From NCBI GenBank assembly GCA_033439265.1, contig JAVTVX010000001.1, positions 17,130,608-17,194,607 on the forward strand: DNA of 64,000 nucleotides. The letters are read 5' to 3'. This stretch comes from Dillenia suffruticosa (taxonomy: Eukaryota > Streptophyta > Magnoliopsida > Dilleniales > Dilleniaceae). Positions 36,424 through 49,300 of this stretch are shown one piece after another. The number at the start of each line of letters is the position of its first letter. Positions within the stretch are counted from its first letter, which is position 1. The notes beneath the pieces are model-generated. The model was given only the letters and a program-made list of their open reading frames with translations. It was not told where the DNA came from and did not search any database. Position numbers and translations under genes: made by a program.

Positions 36424-37809
36424 GAAAAATGAAAGAAAGCATTGCAAGCCGGATTCTTACTGTTCTATAGCCACAAGTGTTGGGGTATCAATTTCCTGCC
36501 TGTTCAGTATTAGTTACATTTGAACATTTTCTCTTTTTTCAAGTAATTTTCAAATATCTCATTTGTCTTTTCCTTTTACATTCTTATATTTTGATTGAGT
36601 TGGGAAGCGCCGATTCGGGGAAGTAGGGTTGTATTGACTGGGCTTTGACTGCAAAAAGTAAATATTTCATGGAACATTACTCTTGAGAGTAATCTATCGG
36701 ATTCTAAATGTGCTTTCAACCAAGGATCTTTACCGTCAATGCCTCGAGCTTCTTGTGGTTGGATATCATGGAAATGTTAATCCTGATAATAGGGTGCCCT
36801 TATTTAAATTTTACACTTACAATTTGACTAATGAAGTTGTGGAGTTTCACCCGGTTGAGTCTTGTGCACCAGGGAAGACGATGAAATCAATGGATTTGCC
36901 CCGTATTTTGGCATCTATGCTAAATTTTCATGCATTTTGGCCCTTAGATCTCAGATGTCTCTTCATTTTATTGAAGATAATTTTCATGCTATGGTTAGGT
37001 TTTGTTGTTGGTATGGTTAATATTATTCATGGGCCGAAATGTTGTAATTAATGATATAGACTAGAGCATGTCTTGCCTGTTGGAAGGGATGGCAATTATT
37101 GCAATGTTATTTTGTTTTTCGAATTACTGGGGTGGGGGGGGGGGGGGGGGGAGACGATGACTATGAACTATGCGCCTCGTTTAAAATGATGAACTATGTT
37201 CTTATCCTCTTCTTAAGTGGAAAGAACGATAGGATCACCTCTTTCACAGATTTGAGCTTTTGGGTTTGTCGTTTTGTTTCACAAAATTTTAGGACCATAT
37301 TAATGGTGAGATTGTCAGGAAAATCAACTTGATTTATCTTTATTTTATTTTATATATTTTTTCTATTGGGATCTTTTTGGGGTTATAAGGGGTTCACATG
37401 TGTTGCAACAAATGTATCTATAAAAACAATATAAATACCTTAATAGAGATTTTAAATTCGAATTTTAAGAAAAAAAAATAAGAGATTTAATTTTTAAATT
37501 AAATTTTACAACTATTCAAATCGGGTTCATAGAATTTTAGATATCGATGATTAAGTAAAAAACATGATCTTATAGGTTAAATTAGAAAAATAATATGAAT
37601 TCCCCTGCAAGTTTAAACTTTTAGAGTAGAGCTTGTTTTGCCTATTTATTTTTGTTTTCTTAAAAAAATTGAGAACAACAGTTTCAACTCATTTATCATA
37701 ATTTCTCCCCATTATTGGCAGGACAACTTATGTTCATTTCTAAGAAAATTTCAACTCATTCATCGTATTTTTCCCTCGTTATAGGTATGGCAATTGATAT
37801 TGATTTATC
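36424..37809. other. 3' flank of HR-lesion copy 2
   Basis: Probable 3' UTR, then AT-rich spacer with an 18-G run (37134-37151). An open frame at 36683-37051 (122 aa) has no recognisable domain and sits where the 3' UTR would be; I do not call it a gene. Confidence 0.45.
37134..37151. repeat. Poly(G) run, 18 bp
   Basis: Preceded by TACTGGGGT; pure G run. Confidence 0.9.
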
Positions 37810-37985
37810 AACGATTAGTTGGTTGATCGGTTGATTGGATAGATTATTTGGCCCTTTAATCAAGGACTTAAGTTCGAATCACGAATTGGGGACGAAGTGA
37901 ATTACGTTGGGAGGTCCTTATCCTTCGAATAGAGATCATATACAGGTCGGTTTGGATTAATTAGAGTGAAATCTCAGACAACGGG
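37810..37985 (+). mobile_element. tRNA-derived SINE
   Basis: A-box-like TTAGTTGGTTGATCGGTTG (from 37815) and B-box AAGTTCGAATC (37870-37880) at tRNA-like spacing. The 3' part, GTTTGGATTAATTAGAGTG (about 37950), is shared with the elements at 3170-3330 and 59555-59705. It lies 115 bp upstream of the LINE tail at 38101. Confidence 0.6.
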
Positions 37986-38060
37986 AAGTCGGGAAGTGTT
38001 TTGTGTACATCCAAAAAAAATTCGATCTCTTGTGCAATCTTGCACAACTTTTTCATGCCT

Positions 38061-38091
<31 letters not shown>

Positions 38092-38100
38092 GGGGCAAGT

Positions 38101-39494
38101 GGAGAATTAGAGATGGTAAAGGCATAAACTTGTGGCATGACATTTGGGTAGGCAACGACAAGTTGCAAGACCAAATCCCTCCTAATGTAAAGCTGAATTG
38201 CTATTTGCATAATAGGAGTAACGGGAAGCTTGGAGTCTCTGAATGGTCCTCCCTCACCAGAAAATAGAAGATATTAGAGACATAATTCTCCCATCTTCCA
38301 ACCATCACAAAGACTCCTTCTATTGGAAAGAAGCCTCTAATAGAACTTTCATAATTCAATCTGCTTATAATCTCCTCCGTGAAGATATCTCTCCATCCAG
38401 TAACCGGGAGTCTTCTTCGAAATGAATCTGGAGAGTCCCTTGCCAAGAGAGAATTAAATTCTTCATTTGGCTTGCTAGTAAGAGAAAAATTTTGATCAAT
38501 CTGGAAAGAACAAGAAGAAGAATCTCCTTCGATCCTCTTTGCTAATGTTCAGATGAGTCAGTCCTTCATATTCTTAGAGACAGCAGATGGAGCAAAACAG
38601 TCTGGTCTATGGTTGCTCCAAGCAAGCAAACAACACATCAGTTCAACTCTACCTCCACTTATGAATGGTTAAAGGCCAACTACAATAGAATGCGTAATGC
38701 AGATCATTGGAGTATGACTTTCTCAGCAACCATTTGGCACATATGGAAAGTCCGTTGCAAATACATATTTGACCAAATCCTTCTCAATACTTGCACACGG
38801 CCACAATAGTGAGAAGATTTGTTGGCAACATTGCTTCTGCTCTAGAAGGCAATCTCACCACTCTTCCCAAGCAAATCAAGATGGTCTCGTGGTCTCCGCC
38901 CCCTACAAATACTCTTAAGCTCAACACTGAGGGCTCGGCTACTCTTTAACTCTTACAGAGCTAGTACAAGGGGGCATCATAAGAAATTCTGAAAGTAAAT
39001 GGATTATTGGCTTCATAGCAAATATGGGTATCTCAGATAGTCTAATGGCCGAATTCTAGGGGCTCAGAGAGGGTCTAAAGATAGCTGACAACTGTAATTT
39101 CAAAAGCCTAATTATAGAATCTGACTCCCTGACGTTAGTCTCCTTGCTCAACAATGGTGTCCACAAGCAACTCCCCCTTGTCCCTATTGTCGAAGACTAT
39201 GCACCTCATCAACAAGTTGGGCGCCCCCCCTTCCCCCCCCCCCCCCCCCCATGGTGCATGTGTATAGAGAAGGCAACAAATGTGCTAACCACCTTGCCAG
39301 CTTGGGATACTCTTACCTTCCTAGTCTTCACGCTCTGCATGATTCTCCTGACAGCATTAGAAAGCTTTTGTGCGAAGATGAAAGAGACTATTTTTTTAAG
39401 GAGCTAAGCTCCTTTACTGTTTTCTTTCTTGGGCTCGGGCTTGCCTCTGTTTTCTTTTGGGCCTTTTGGCCTCTTTTCAAAAGAAAAAAAAAAA
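38101..39494 (+). mobile_element. L1-type LINE, 5'-truncated, with target duplication
   Basis: Decayed LINE 3' end. Fragments in order: RIRDGKGINLWHDIWVGN (end of the reverse transcriptase), KDSFYWKEASNRTFIIQSAY, a zinc-binding remnant (VLHILRDSRWSKTVW), SATIWHIWKVRCKYIF, and RNase H pieces (KLNTEGSAT, where the catalytic Asp is Glu; GLREGLKIADN; LIIESDSLTLVSLLNN; VHVYREGNKCANHLASLGYS). Frame breaks are many, and a C18 run lies inside the RNase H part. It ends in an A-rich tail (about 39480-39494). GAGAGTATTGGGGCAAGTGG at 38083-38102 and the near copy starting GAGAGTATATTGGGGCAGG at 39495-39515 look like the target duplication. Confidence 0.8.
39224..39250. repeat. Poly(C) tract inside the LINE RNase H region
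   Basis: C7-TT-C18, preceded by GTTGGGCG. It replaces the residues normally just before the HVYREGN motif. Confidence 0.9.
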
Positions 39495-39519
39495 GAGAGT
39501 ATATTGGGGCAGGTGGGAG

Positions 39520-40318
39520 CATGGTTAAGCTTTATATCAGGCATTCTCAACTCATACCATTTGGAGTTTGAGACTCAATGTCCTAAACCGACGATATTGG
39601 AGTGATTTTAGCATTACAACTTTGTGTTTATGCTCACAATGGCGAAAAAGAAGCATACATTAAACCTTTTTTGTGTGTTTTCATCCAAGTTTTGGCCAGG
39701 ATGCCTAATCAGCAAGGAGCCCTGGCATTATCCTTCTATATTAACACAATGAATTTGAGAACCAAAATTTTTACTGTTACCACTGTCTCATTGAGTGTAG
39801 CCAATTTTCGTGACCAAATTAAATGAAAATTACAACCATATCCATAGGTCGTGCATTTTATTTTTGAGAAAATAATAATTAAGAAGAGGGAAATATTTGT
39901 CTAAAACCAATTTTTAAAATCAGAACAGAATAGTACGTGAGTTTTTCAAAATTATGTTTTTGTCCCTGTGCAAAATGTTGGTGTTACCCCCCACATTGCT
40001 TAGAATTCAAGTGAAGCAAATTGGGAATTGATCTTCCCAGTTGACACCGCTATTTCCCATTCTGTTTTTTGCCCAACAAATGTAGCTTAAGGCCAACATG
40101 TGGATCGGGTCGACACATGACTTTTGATAGCTCCTGTCGGTCGGTCGGTCGGTCGGTCGGTCTTTAACTCAAAATTGCCGATGCCCTCTACTTCTGGATA
40201 TTCTCCCCCCCTCCGTGTCTCCCCCCCCCCCCCCCCCGCGGGCGCCTCCGATTCTTTTCCAACGGACAAATTTATGTAACGAAAACTTGCATTGCCAAGT
40301 TAAGCACTAACCCTAGAC
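39520..40318. other. Intergenic DNA upstream of ARP9
   Basis: Spacer and presumed promoter and leader of ARP9. Contains the GTCG repeat (40136-40162), C-runs (40205-40210 and 40221-40237, followed by GCGGGCGCC) and a telo-box-like AACCCTAG at 40309-40316, just before the start codon. No clear TATA box. Confidence 0.45.
40136..40162. repeat. (GTCG)n tetranucleotide repeat
   Basis: Nearly seven perfect GTCG units, about 160 bp upstream of the ARP9 start. Confidence 0.95.
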
Positions 40319-43300
40319 ATGGTATGAACCTCTCTCTCTATCTCTCTCTCTCTCTTCTTGAACTCAGAAGAACTCACTTTCACTTCCTCGCAGGACTACT
40401 TGAAAACAGTGGTTCCTTCTCTACTGATCGCAGAACGCGGCTCAAACCTCGTCGTCATCAATCCAGGTTTTGCATAAACCCTAATTTCTTCAACTTGAGA
40501 AATCTCAATGCAATTGGATCATGCTAGGGTTTGTCATGCATGTGTATAGGTTCTGCAAATATTCGAATTGGCCTTGCGTCTCAAGACACTCCATTTAACA
40601 TTCCTCATTGCATTGCTCGTCGTGTCACCCCTTTGCCCAATCAAGCGCCGCCCAAGAAAAATGTGCAAGATCAGGTTTGGGAATTTCTACTTGTGTTTTA
40701 TATTTTGGGTTATCTATGAACTCTTTAACTTTATCTCGATATGGTATTCATCGGGTTATATTGGTCGTTTCACACTTAGATAGTCGTGCATTCGCATAAA
40801 AAAGGACTCTGCAACAATCATTATGATCTATTACCCTGATAAATAGAATTTCTCCTTTTTTCTTATGCTGTTATTGACATAGTTGAGGGATTGGGGTTTT
40901 AGATGCTCAATTCTCAAGTTACTACAGCTCAACATATTGAGCGCGAGAAGGCCTATGATATGGTAATTTCTTGCAAATTGTTTGGTTTTGCCTTCATACT
41001 TTTTAGTTGGATTGAAGTTGATATAATTTTTATTATCTTGATCAGATTGCGTCATTATTGAAAATTCCTTTTTTGGATGAAGAAGTTGCGAATAATTCAT
41101 TTCCGCGTAAGGTAAGGAAAGTCCAATACTTTTGGTTTCTGTCACCCAAAATTCTTCAATCGTATTTATGTGATCATTTTTCTAAGCAAATAATGTGTTT
41201 TAATTTGGATGATAACCTTTTATTTATAATTTATTGACGTGGCTACACAATATCATTATCAAAGTATTTTAAGTACTTCTAGGACTTTTGCTGACCATTG
41301 AAAATGGCCACTTTGATGCGGTATGCCTTCTTAGTGAGCACCATATGTGGTCACTAATTGCTCAATGCAGGAGGTGACTCCGGAGACGGATAATCAACGT
41401 CTAGCCTTGCATTTTATGTTTATTGGGCAATTGTTTTTGAATCATGTAGCAGTACTTCCTATTTACCTCTCAATTGCCGGTTCAGTTGTTAAATTTGTGG
41501 GAGCTTGTTAATTTGGTGGACAGATGGGACGTGTTGATGGATTTAATCCACAAAGTGGCAGGAAAGATACAGCCTTTACCTGGACTGATGTATTTGAAAA
41601 GGCTCCTTGTTCTTCATCAGCATTAGGAGGTAATACAACACTATTGTGTCATCAATGGTGAGAAAGGATAGGACCTCCAGGGAGTAGAGGGTTTGTGGTG
41701 TAAATTTATAGCCAAAGTCTATTTATTTTAAGTTATTGGATTTTTTAGTTCTTTTCCCATCCTCTTTTTCATTGCTACCTTTGGCCAATTTTTCATATTG
41801 TGAAACATCCTTGACTTTCATCACCCTAAGGTGATGTTACTACTTTGTTTACCCCTAATTTTTAAGATGAATTCAAACTAGTTTCTTGTTAAAAACCGTA
41901 AAATAGTCCCTTCCTGCTGCATGGTATGCTTTAGTTTTAAAAATAACTACCTTATGTTTCTATGCAGAAAATTCAATAAATAAAGGGCCCAGTAGTGAAT
42001 CGGCTAGCAATTATGAAGTTAATGAGCCAAAGGAGCTTAGTTCAACTAACCGCAAGTATCAAGAGTGTATTTTTGGTGAGGAAGCATTAAAAGTATCCCC
42101 CACTGAGCTGTACTGCTTGTGTCGTCCTATTCGGAGAGGTCACTTCAACATTTCTCTTCATTATCCTATGCAACAGGTATCATCTCTTCATTTCTAGGAG
42201 CATTTCTTTTTGGCATGACAATTCTTATGCTGGAGACAAAAGGTCGGTCTGGAGTATTATCTATTTTCATTTCATAAAGGGGGAAAGTGAGAAATTGATC
42301 TCGTTGGAAATGATTGGCAGTGATTATTTCAAAATGTTGAGATTTTATCTGCATTAAAAGCTGTACTGCCCCATCAACCATGAACCAACATTGCCAAATT
42401 GGCTGCGGAAAGCAACACAGCTTCTAGCAAGGCCCTTCAAGATAATATTTTGCAGTCTAGCCCACAGTTCTTCCTCCAAAGTTTTGATTATAATCTATAT
42501 TTGCAAGACCAAGCTTTTTCCCATGATTTTTCAGAAGTTGTAGCAAGTTTGTCTTTGGAAGTTTGAGTTGACATTATCTAGGAATCTTTCATGGATTTGG
42601 CATAATGACACATATTCTGGTTATTCTACGCTTTTGAATCCTGGAAGTCATGTTCTTGCCCTCTACTTGCAGGTGCTTGAAGACCTGCATGCTATTTGGG
42701 ATTGGATATTGAATGAGAAACTACAAATACCTCTATCTGAGAGAAACATGTACTCTGCTGTCCTTGTTGTGCCAGAATCATTTGATAATCGCGGTATTTA
42801 TAATATGCTTTTTTTTTCTTTTTTAATTTTATAGATATAGGATTTTGGAAGGGGAAAAAATTTGAAGTTTCATACCTGATGGCCAAAGATCTGACTTTTG
42901 TGTCAAATCTTTTTAACTAAAGTATTGAGGAAAGGTTTCTACTAGCAGATGGCTGTGCTTGGGTTTCAAAATTGCCGCAAACAGTCTTATTCCTATTTAA
43001 TGTGCTGCTATTGTCATTATCACTCTTCTGTCTCGTTCTGCACTGTGATTATGCACTTTTTTTTCGATTTTAATCCAAATGTGAGTTGATTTTGGTTTAG
43101 TATTTCCAGGCAAAATTCTAATGCCCTTTCAATATGGTCATGTTTGTCATTTTATGTATGTTAAGCTGCACCGTAGTATTTTTGTGTGATAGTTTTTTTT
43201 TTTTTCTAAATGCAGTAAATTATGGACAAGGAAGGTGTTGATCCATATTGTGGTTCTCGTGTGTTGCTTCTCAATCTTGATTCTTCCTTTTGTCAAACAC

Positions 43301-46300
43301 GCCTTAATGTTTAGAATCTCCCCCCCCCTTCTGTAGCAACTTGTGTGCATCTTTCCATTAGCTTCTTTTACACCAATCTTTTCTGAATGGATCAACTTAG
43401 TTGCATGTCTATATAATATCCTCCTCTTGATGCCATGACATAGAACAAAGTTGGTGCAATATAGCATCTTATATACAATGACATATGATAAATTAATTGT
43501 AGGACTATCTCATTTGTATTATAGAATTTGAGCTATTTGTGGTTTGGGACATGATTGGGTGCAAGTTCTTGAATCTCAGATGGGTTATACATAATACTGG
43601 AATAAGGAGACGAAGAGCTTTGGTTCAAGTGGTCATTTGAGTAACTTGAATTCCTTGCCTGTAATAAAGGTCCAAAATTTGTCCCTCTCTCCGTTTCCAA
43701 GCCAAAATTAATAAACAAATAAACAAAAGATTGCTAGAATAAGGAAGCTACTTCAGGAGTAGCTTGTTTTGTTCATCCTTGATGGGTTAAGAGATATATG
43801 ATCTTAAGAAGCAAATATTGTCCCATTTGTCTTAGCAGGGTTCTTGCATAATTGCATTGGGTAATATATGCAAAATTGCAAAATGTTTTGTGCAAAGGAA
43901 AGACTAAGGCACATTTTGGTTAAGCAATTTGTGTAGTATTGAACTCATCATCAATGACTTCTATAATGATCATTGGCTGAAAGAGATCCACGTTCTACTG
44001 AATCTGGGGATGCCTTCTGTTGTGTTGAGCTAAAATGATAATCAAATCACCTTAAAACAATAAAAGATGCTGTGCAATGTTCATATCTAATCTTGTGGTT
44101 GCTATTTCATGTGTGGACTGCAGCAACACTTGTAACAATTTTAAATACTTTACTACACTGCCTTGTGTGGATCTATCATAAATGTGGATGTTTTAGATAA
44201 AGGCTCTCACATCTTTATACATGCTCTGTTTGGGTTGATGTCATCTTTTTTTGTAATAACCTTAGCAGAAGATTCACCACTGGAAGCTGTTGAACTAATT
44301 CCTACTTTTTATTCCTTTTTTCATAATGTGCAGAGATAAAAGAAATGCTATCTATTGTACTGCGAGACTTGCGCTTTAGCTCCGCGGTGATCCACCAGGT
44401 AAAGATTCTTTCACTCTTAAGTATAAAATGTTCTTGAAATATTTTCTCATAATGCTATTGTAAGAAATAGTATTCATCCTGAAAACTGAGAAAAAAGCCA
44501 TGATTCTATGAGAATTTGCATACAAGTATTAGATCTTTGTCCAGATTTGCTTTCATATGAATTTGGGCAGTGTTGGATTAGCTAGACTTTGTTTACCCTG
44601 AGTGTGGTAACAACTTTCTTCCATTCCACTTTTAGTGGAGACATGTTCAGAGTTTAGTTGTTTACATCCATCTGGTTGGGAGGGGGCTTAAAATCAATAT
44701 TTAACTGGAATTTTTTTTTTTGTACAAGCGCATATATTTCCAATTCATAGAAAAAGGAAGAGATCAATAAACTGTGCACTAAAGGCATAGTTGGATTGCG
44801 TATTGTTTCAAGAGTTGACAATAAATATTCTACTGTTTACACATCTTGATTTAGAGTCACACAGTAAGAACCCTTGTTATATGTTCTTCTCTGCTTAGCA
44901 CCCTTTCTTGTTTTTTTGTTGGGGGGGGGGGGTTTAACATAACTATTTGCTGGCTGATCGTACCCTCAAATGCTCTTTTCAGGAAGGGCTAGCTGCAGTC
45001 TTTGGTAATGGATTATCTACAGCATGTGTTGTGAATATGGGTGCTCAGGTGACGTCAGTCATCTGTATCGAGGTAACCATTTTCTTGTATTGCCCTTATG
45101 GTTACTTGTGTCGATTGTAATTGTCACCTATATGATTTTAGAACTATGTTGCACACACACTTCTAAAAATAATTTGTGCCTGTGTTAAACATGTCTTTGA
45201 ACACAACACAATAAAACAAGTTGTAAATTACAATGATGTATTTTTACAAGTTGGAAATTACAATGATGTATTTTTTTAACCCGTCATCGCTGCACCATGT
45301 CATGTCTCATCTCACGTCCCATGTCCATGCCCGTGCTTCATACTTTCTGAATCAAGCAACTTGTGCATGTGTATGTTTGGACATCATATAGCACCATACA
45401 GACATGGGGAAGAAAATAAAGAAACCAGCACAACCACCCTTGTCACCTACAAAATCTTTAGTGCTGCCATTGCCACCACTAACATGAATCTAGTTCATGC
45501 CATTGTGACTGAACTTCCACGCTGACATTGTGACAATTTTCCTTTATCATCACTCCCATAAAGGCACTTGCTTATCCAGCCACCTCTGTCCATGCATTCT
45601 CAATCCTGTTTAGCTGACGCTTTGCTTTTTATGATCAGAAAGTTCCTTGTCCATGGAAGTTGTAGTTTCTTAATGTTGAGACTATGTTAGAAAGAGCTCC
45701 TAAATGTGTTCTATTTGATATTGAGTAGGCCTTACACATTTGAAGTACTGTAACACTTCTTTTATTTATTCAACGGTTTTCAGGATGGAGTGGCTTTACC
45801 TACCACACAAATGACTTTGCCTTATGGTGGAGAGGTTACATTCTGTTATTCCCTTATCTGCTCATTATAATCTGTATTCTGCCTTTTGAAATATGCTGAT
45901 TTTTGGCAAATGTGCTGGACATTTGTCATTGTTTGTTTTCAAGCAGCGATTAAACAATTTTAGTCTTATTGCTTGATTCCTTGGTTTCTTTAGGTTTAAT
46001 ATCTAGAATTAACTTGATCTCCACTTATCAGTGAAGAAATTGATTGAAGCTTATGTAGGGAAGTTTGAGTACATCTCCTAGAACTTTTCTTCTGTAAAGA
46101 ATCTGTCATATGACAACTAGATGCATTATTGACTGCTTACACTTCATTGGCATTCTGGTGATTCAAGGAGTAAAAAAAAATATCATATCCTATCTGTTTT
46201 AAACATTCAAGCTACTTCCTTGATCGTATTTTTGTCCTTGTCGGCGTTATATGTTTTGAAGTTCTGTTAATTACTGGATTTTTGGATCAGGTTGATAGGG

Positions 46301-49300
46301 ATCAAAGCTCCAAGGACTGATCATCTTTTTTGGGAGCTTGATTAAGATTATTGGAGTTAATAATGGAGGAGTACTGCTCATGAGTACTGTGGCAGTGCTT
46401 TTCCTGCAGCAAGATGCTTATTTCTTTATTTTATTTTATTTTATTTTTTTTGAAGTTTATTAGTTTAGTTAGAAATTATTATTGGTGTCTAGTTATTAAC
46501 TAAGTTCTTATTCTTCTTCTGCTTTTTTTTTGGTTACTTGTTAGCTTAGGAGTATTTAGGAGTTTATAAATGTTGGTCTGGTTTCTATTTTCCTAAGATT
46601 AATTGTTTATTTAGAGGTTTGTAACCTTATCATGAAGCAAGTTGAATAAAAATTTCAATTTCTCAGAAAAATTTTTTTGCTCAAACCCTAGAAATTTTTT
46701 GCTTTCTTGCCGGGTTTGTGATGCTAGAAACGCTATCTTTCTATTTTCCTTTTAGCTTGCCTGCTGCAGATTGTTCCCAGATAAGTATTTTGAGTATATT
46801 CAAAATTATGTGATATTAAGCTTGCCTGCTGCGGATTGTTCCCAGATAAGTATTTTGAGTATATTCAAAATTATGTGATATTTAGCTTTAAAGAAACCAT
46901 AATCCGTTTTCATGTTCAGTCGGTTTCTCATGCAGTCCAAATTCTCCATAGCTATTTATGAATGGCTACCTCCATGTTGTTCATTTTTAACAAAACGCAT
47001 GGTTATGCTTACAGCATTATTTTGCTTTCTTAGCAAATTCCTAGATTTTTGTTTGGGGGGGGGGAACTTTTATTATTGCCTTTGAGCATTTCCATCCCTG
47101 ACAAAAGGTTGGTCTTCCCATGTTCAGGAGCACATTGAATGATAAAAATTTTATCCATCTCTTTCTATGCATGTTATAATGTACTACTCAATTCATTCTG
47201 AAATTCTTATATCGGATTGAGGAACTTTCTCAAACTTTCCTTGCATAGTATGATTGTTTTTATTTATTCCTGGTTGAATGGCCAAAAAGTTTGATGTCAT
47301 CTAGTTGGTCTTTTTGGGGTCTGTAAATAATTTCTTTGAATGCCATCCAGTTAAGCAGGAGACTTTCAGATTGACTGAGCAGAGGTCTCTCAATTCCCAG
47401 ATCTGTTATCCTTTTCAATAGATCAATGTGGGAAACAGGCTTTGAAAATGTTTAAAACAGGGGATGGGAACATCTCTGGAGAAGGTGGTTGCTGCGAATG
47501 GTGCTTCAAGCAGTGTAGGAGGACTGCAATAGGGTACCAGGGATACAGTTTGGAAGGAAATCAATGGTTGGCAAGTTTTTGATATAAGCTCTAGTGCAGG
47601 ATCTAGTCACATGATACTCTATAGGAAAATTCTCTCTTCCCTTGCTAGAGTTTTTCCCTCCCTTAGACCCTATGATTGTAGTCTGGAAACATGTTCCCTA
47701 CCAAGTTTCCTACCGCTGTTCTTTTAAGGAAATTAGACTTGTTTCTTATTTATTGTACCCCTTTAAATAAGGGAAAATAGGGTTTATAATAGAATAGGTT
47801 TCCTACTAAATCAAACTCCTAAAATTAAGAATTCCAAAAATAAGAAAACTACTATTCTAAAGAGATAACTATCGACTATTAAATATTCTTCTAGAATATT
47901 TCTTTCCTATGAATGCATCGTGCATATCAGTTTTCTCTTCTAAGGATGAACACAATAAGTGCTGATTTTCTCTTGGTAGACGGAATAAGTGATGTAAGTC
48001 CCTTGAGTCATGGTATATATTTATCGCCAGGGATGAATAAGTTCTGGTGAGTCCTTAAATGAGATTGTCTTCGGTGAGGCCTGAGGGTCTTGAGACTTGG
48101 GAGTTAGAAGCTTCTTATTACCAGTGAGGAGGTTTGGAAGCAAAAGAGGTTGGGTGTTTTTTAATATTAAATCTTTCCTGAGGACTTTGGCTAAGCAGAG
48201 GATAGTGCATTAAATCTCCGTGAAAGAGTTGTTGGAATTCAAGGGCTTTAATTTTTTTTTCCTGCTTGAGAGTTTCATAGAAGAATGTTGTAGCTTAAAC
48301 TGGAGTTGGACTTTTGCACAGGGTGTTGACTTTGAAATGGTAAATCATACATCTCTTGATAAACTGGCATAGGAGATTGTCTAATCTAACTGCCTAAGTT
48401 AATGGTTTACTTTTTTGGCTTGGGGGGGGGGGGGGGGTTGGGAACTGCAGGCTTAAAGAAGTGTGCTTTGACATGCCAATAGCGAAACCTTTTTGTAATT
48501 ATGGTTTGCTCCAGCTCCTTTTTAAATGGTTTGGAGGGGAATAAGGTGAGAACTTTTAATGATGAATACTCTCTTTAGGAGTGGCTGGGATCCTCTTCCA
48601 CCTTTATGAAAAGTCTTTTCTCCCCGCAGGTTGAAAAGTACATTTTTATTGAACTTTGTGAAACAACTTCTCTTGCACATTCAATAGTCTTTTCATATAA
48701 GAGGATCTAACCTACCCCTTAGGTTAGTAAACTCACTCAAATATTTTGGTGACTATAGATTTTGTTGGTACCTGTCTCCATTGTAATTTGTTGCACTTCT
48801 TTGGTGCTTTAATGGCTTTTTCTTGTTAAAAAGGGTCATGTAATTATATATGATGCTGTTAATGGGTGACTGGCATTTTGCTTTTAATTCTTGAATTGAT
48901 GTTTAGCAATGTCTATCTTTGCCACTTACCACTTGCCACCAGCTACTGATTGAAGGTATTTTTAAATGCCTTGGATCCATCTGGATTGGATTAAGGAATC
49001 GTCATTAGTGCTGATAAGTGAATAGATTGGTATTGTCCTTGATTTCCAACAGTCTGTTGCAAATCAGGAGGTCAAGTAGGCTGTTAACTCCTGAAAGGTG
49101 CGTTGAGTGTGCTGGTATTTTCAAATGCAGTGCTGTTATTTTCAAATGCATATCACCTCCTGGTTTGAGAATGAAATGTGGAAAAAAAACCTTAAGGAGT
49201 GGAATAGAGAAATGCATGTTAAATGCACTTATAACGGGGTTCAATTATCAGAAACAGAATTCCCCAAAAACTGGTTAATAGACAGTATTCAAATAAAAAT

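Noticed and set aside
36683-37051. 122-aa open frame downstream of HR-lesion copy 2
   Set aside because: No recognisable domain, lies in the expected 3' UTR and flank, no splice or promoter context. Kept as unassigned.
41371-41523. Extra ARP9 exon starting at CAG/GAGGTGACTCC
   Set aside because: The acceptor is plausible, but the joined frame from exon 5 to 41524 is already open and matches the expected protein. No good donor in frame was found.
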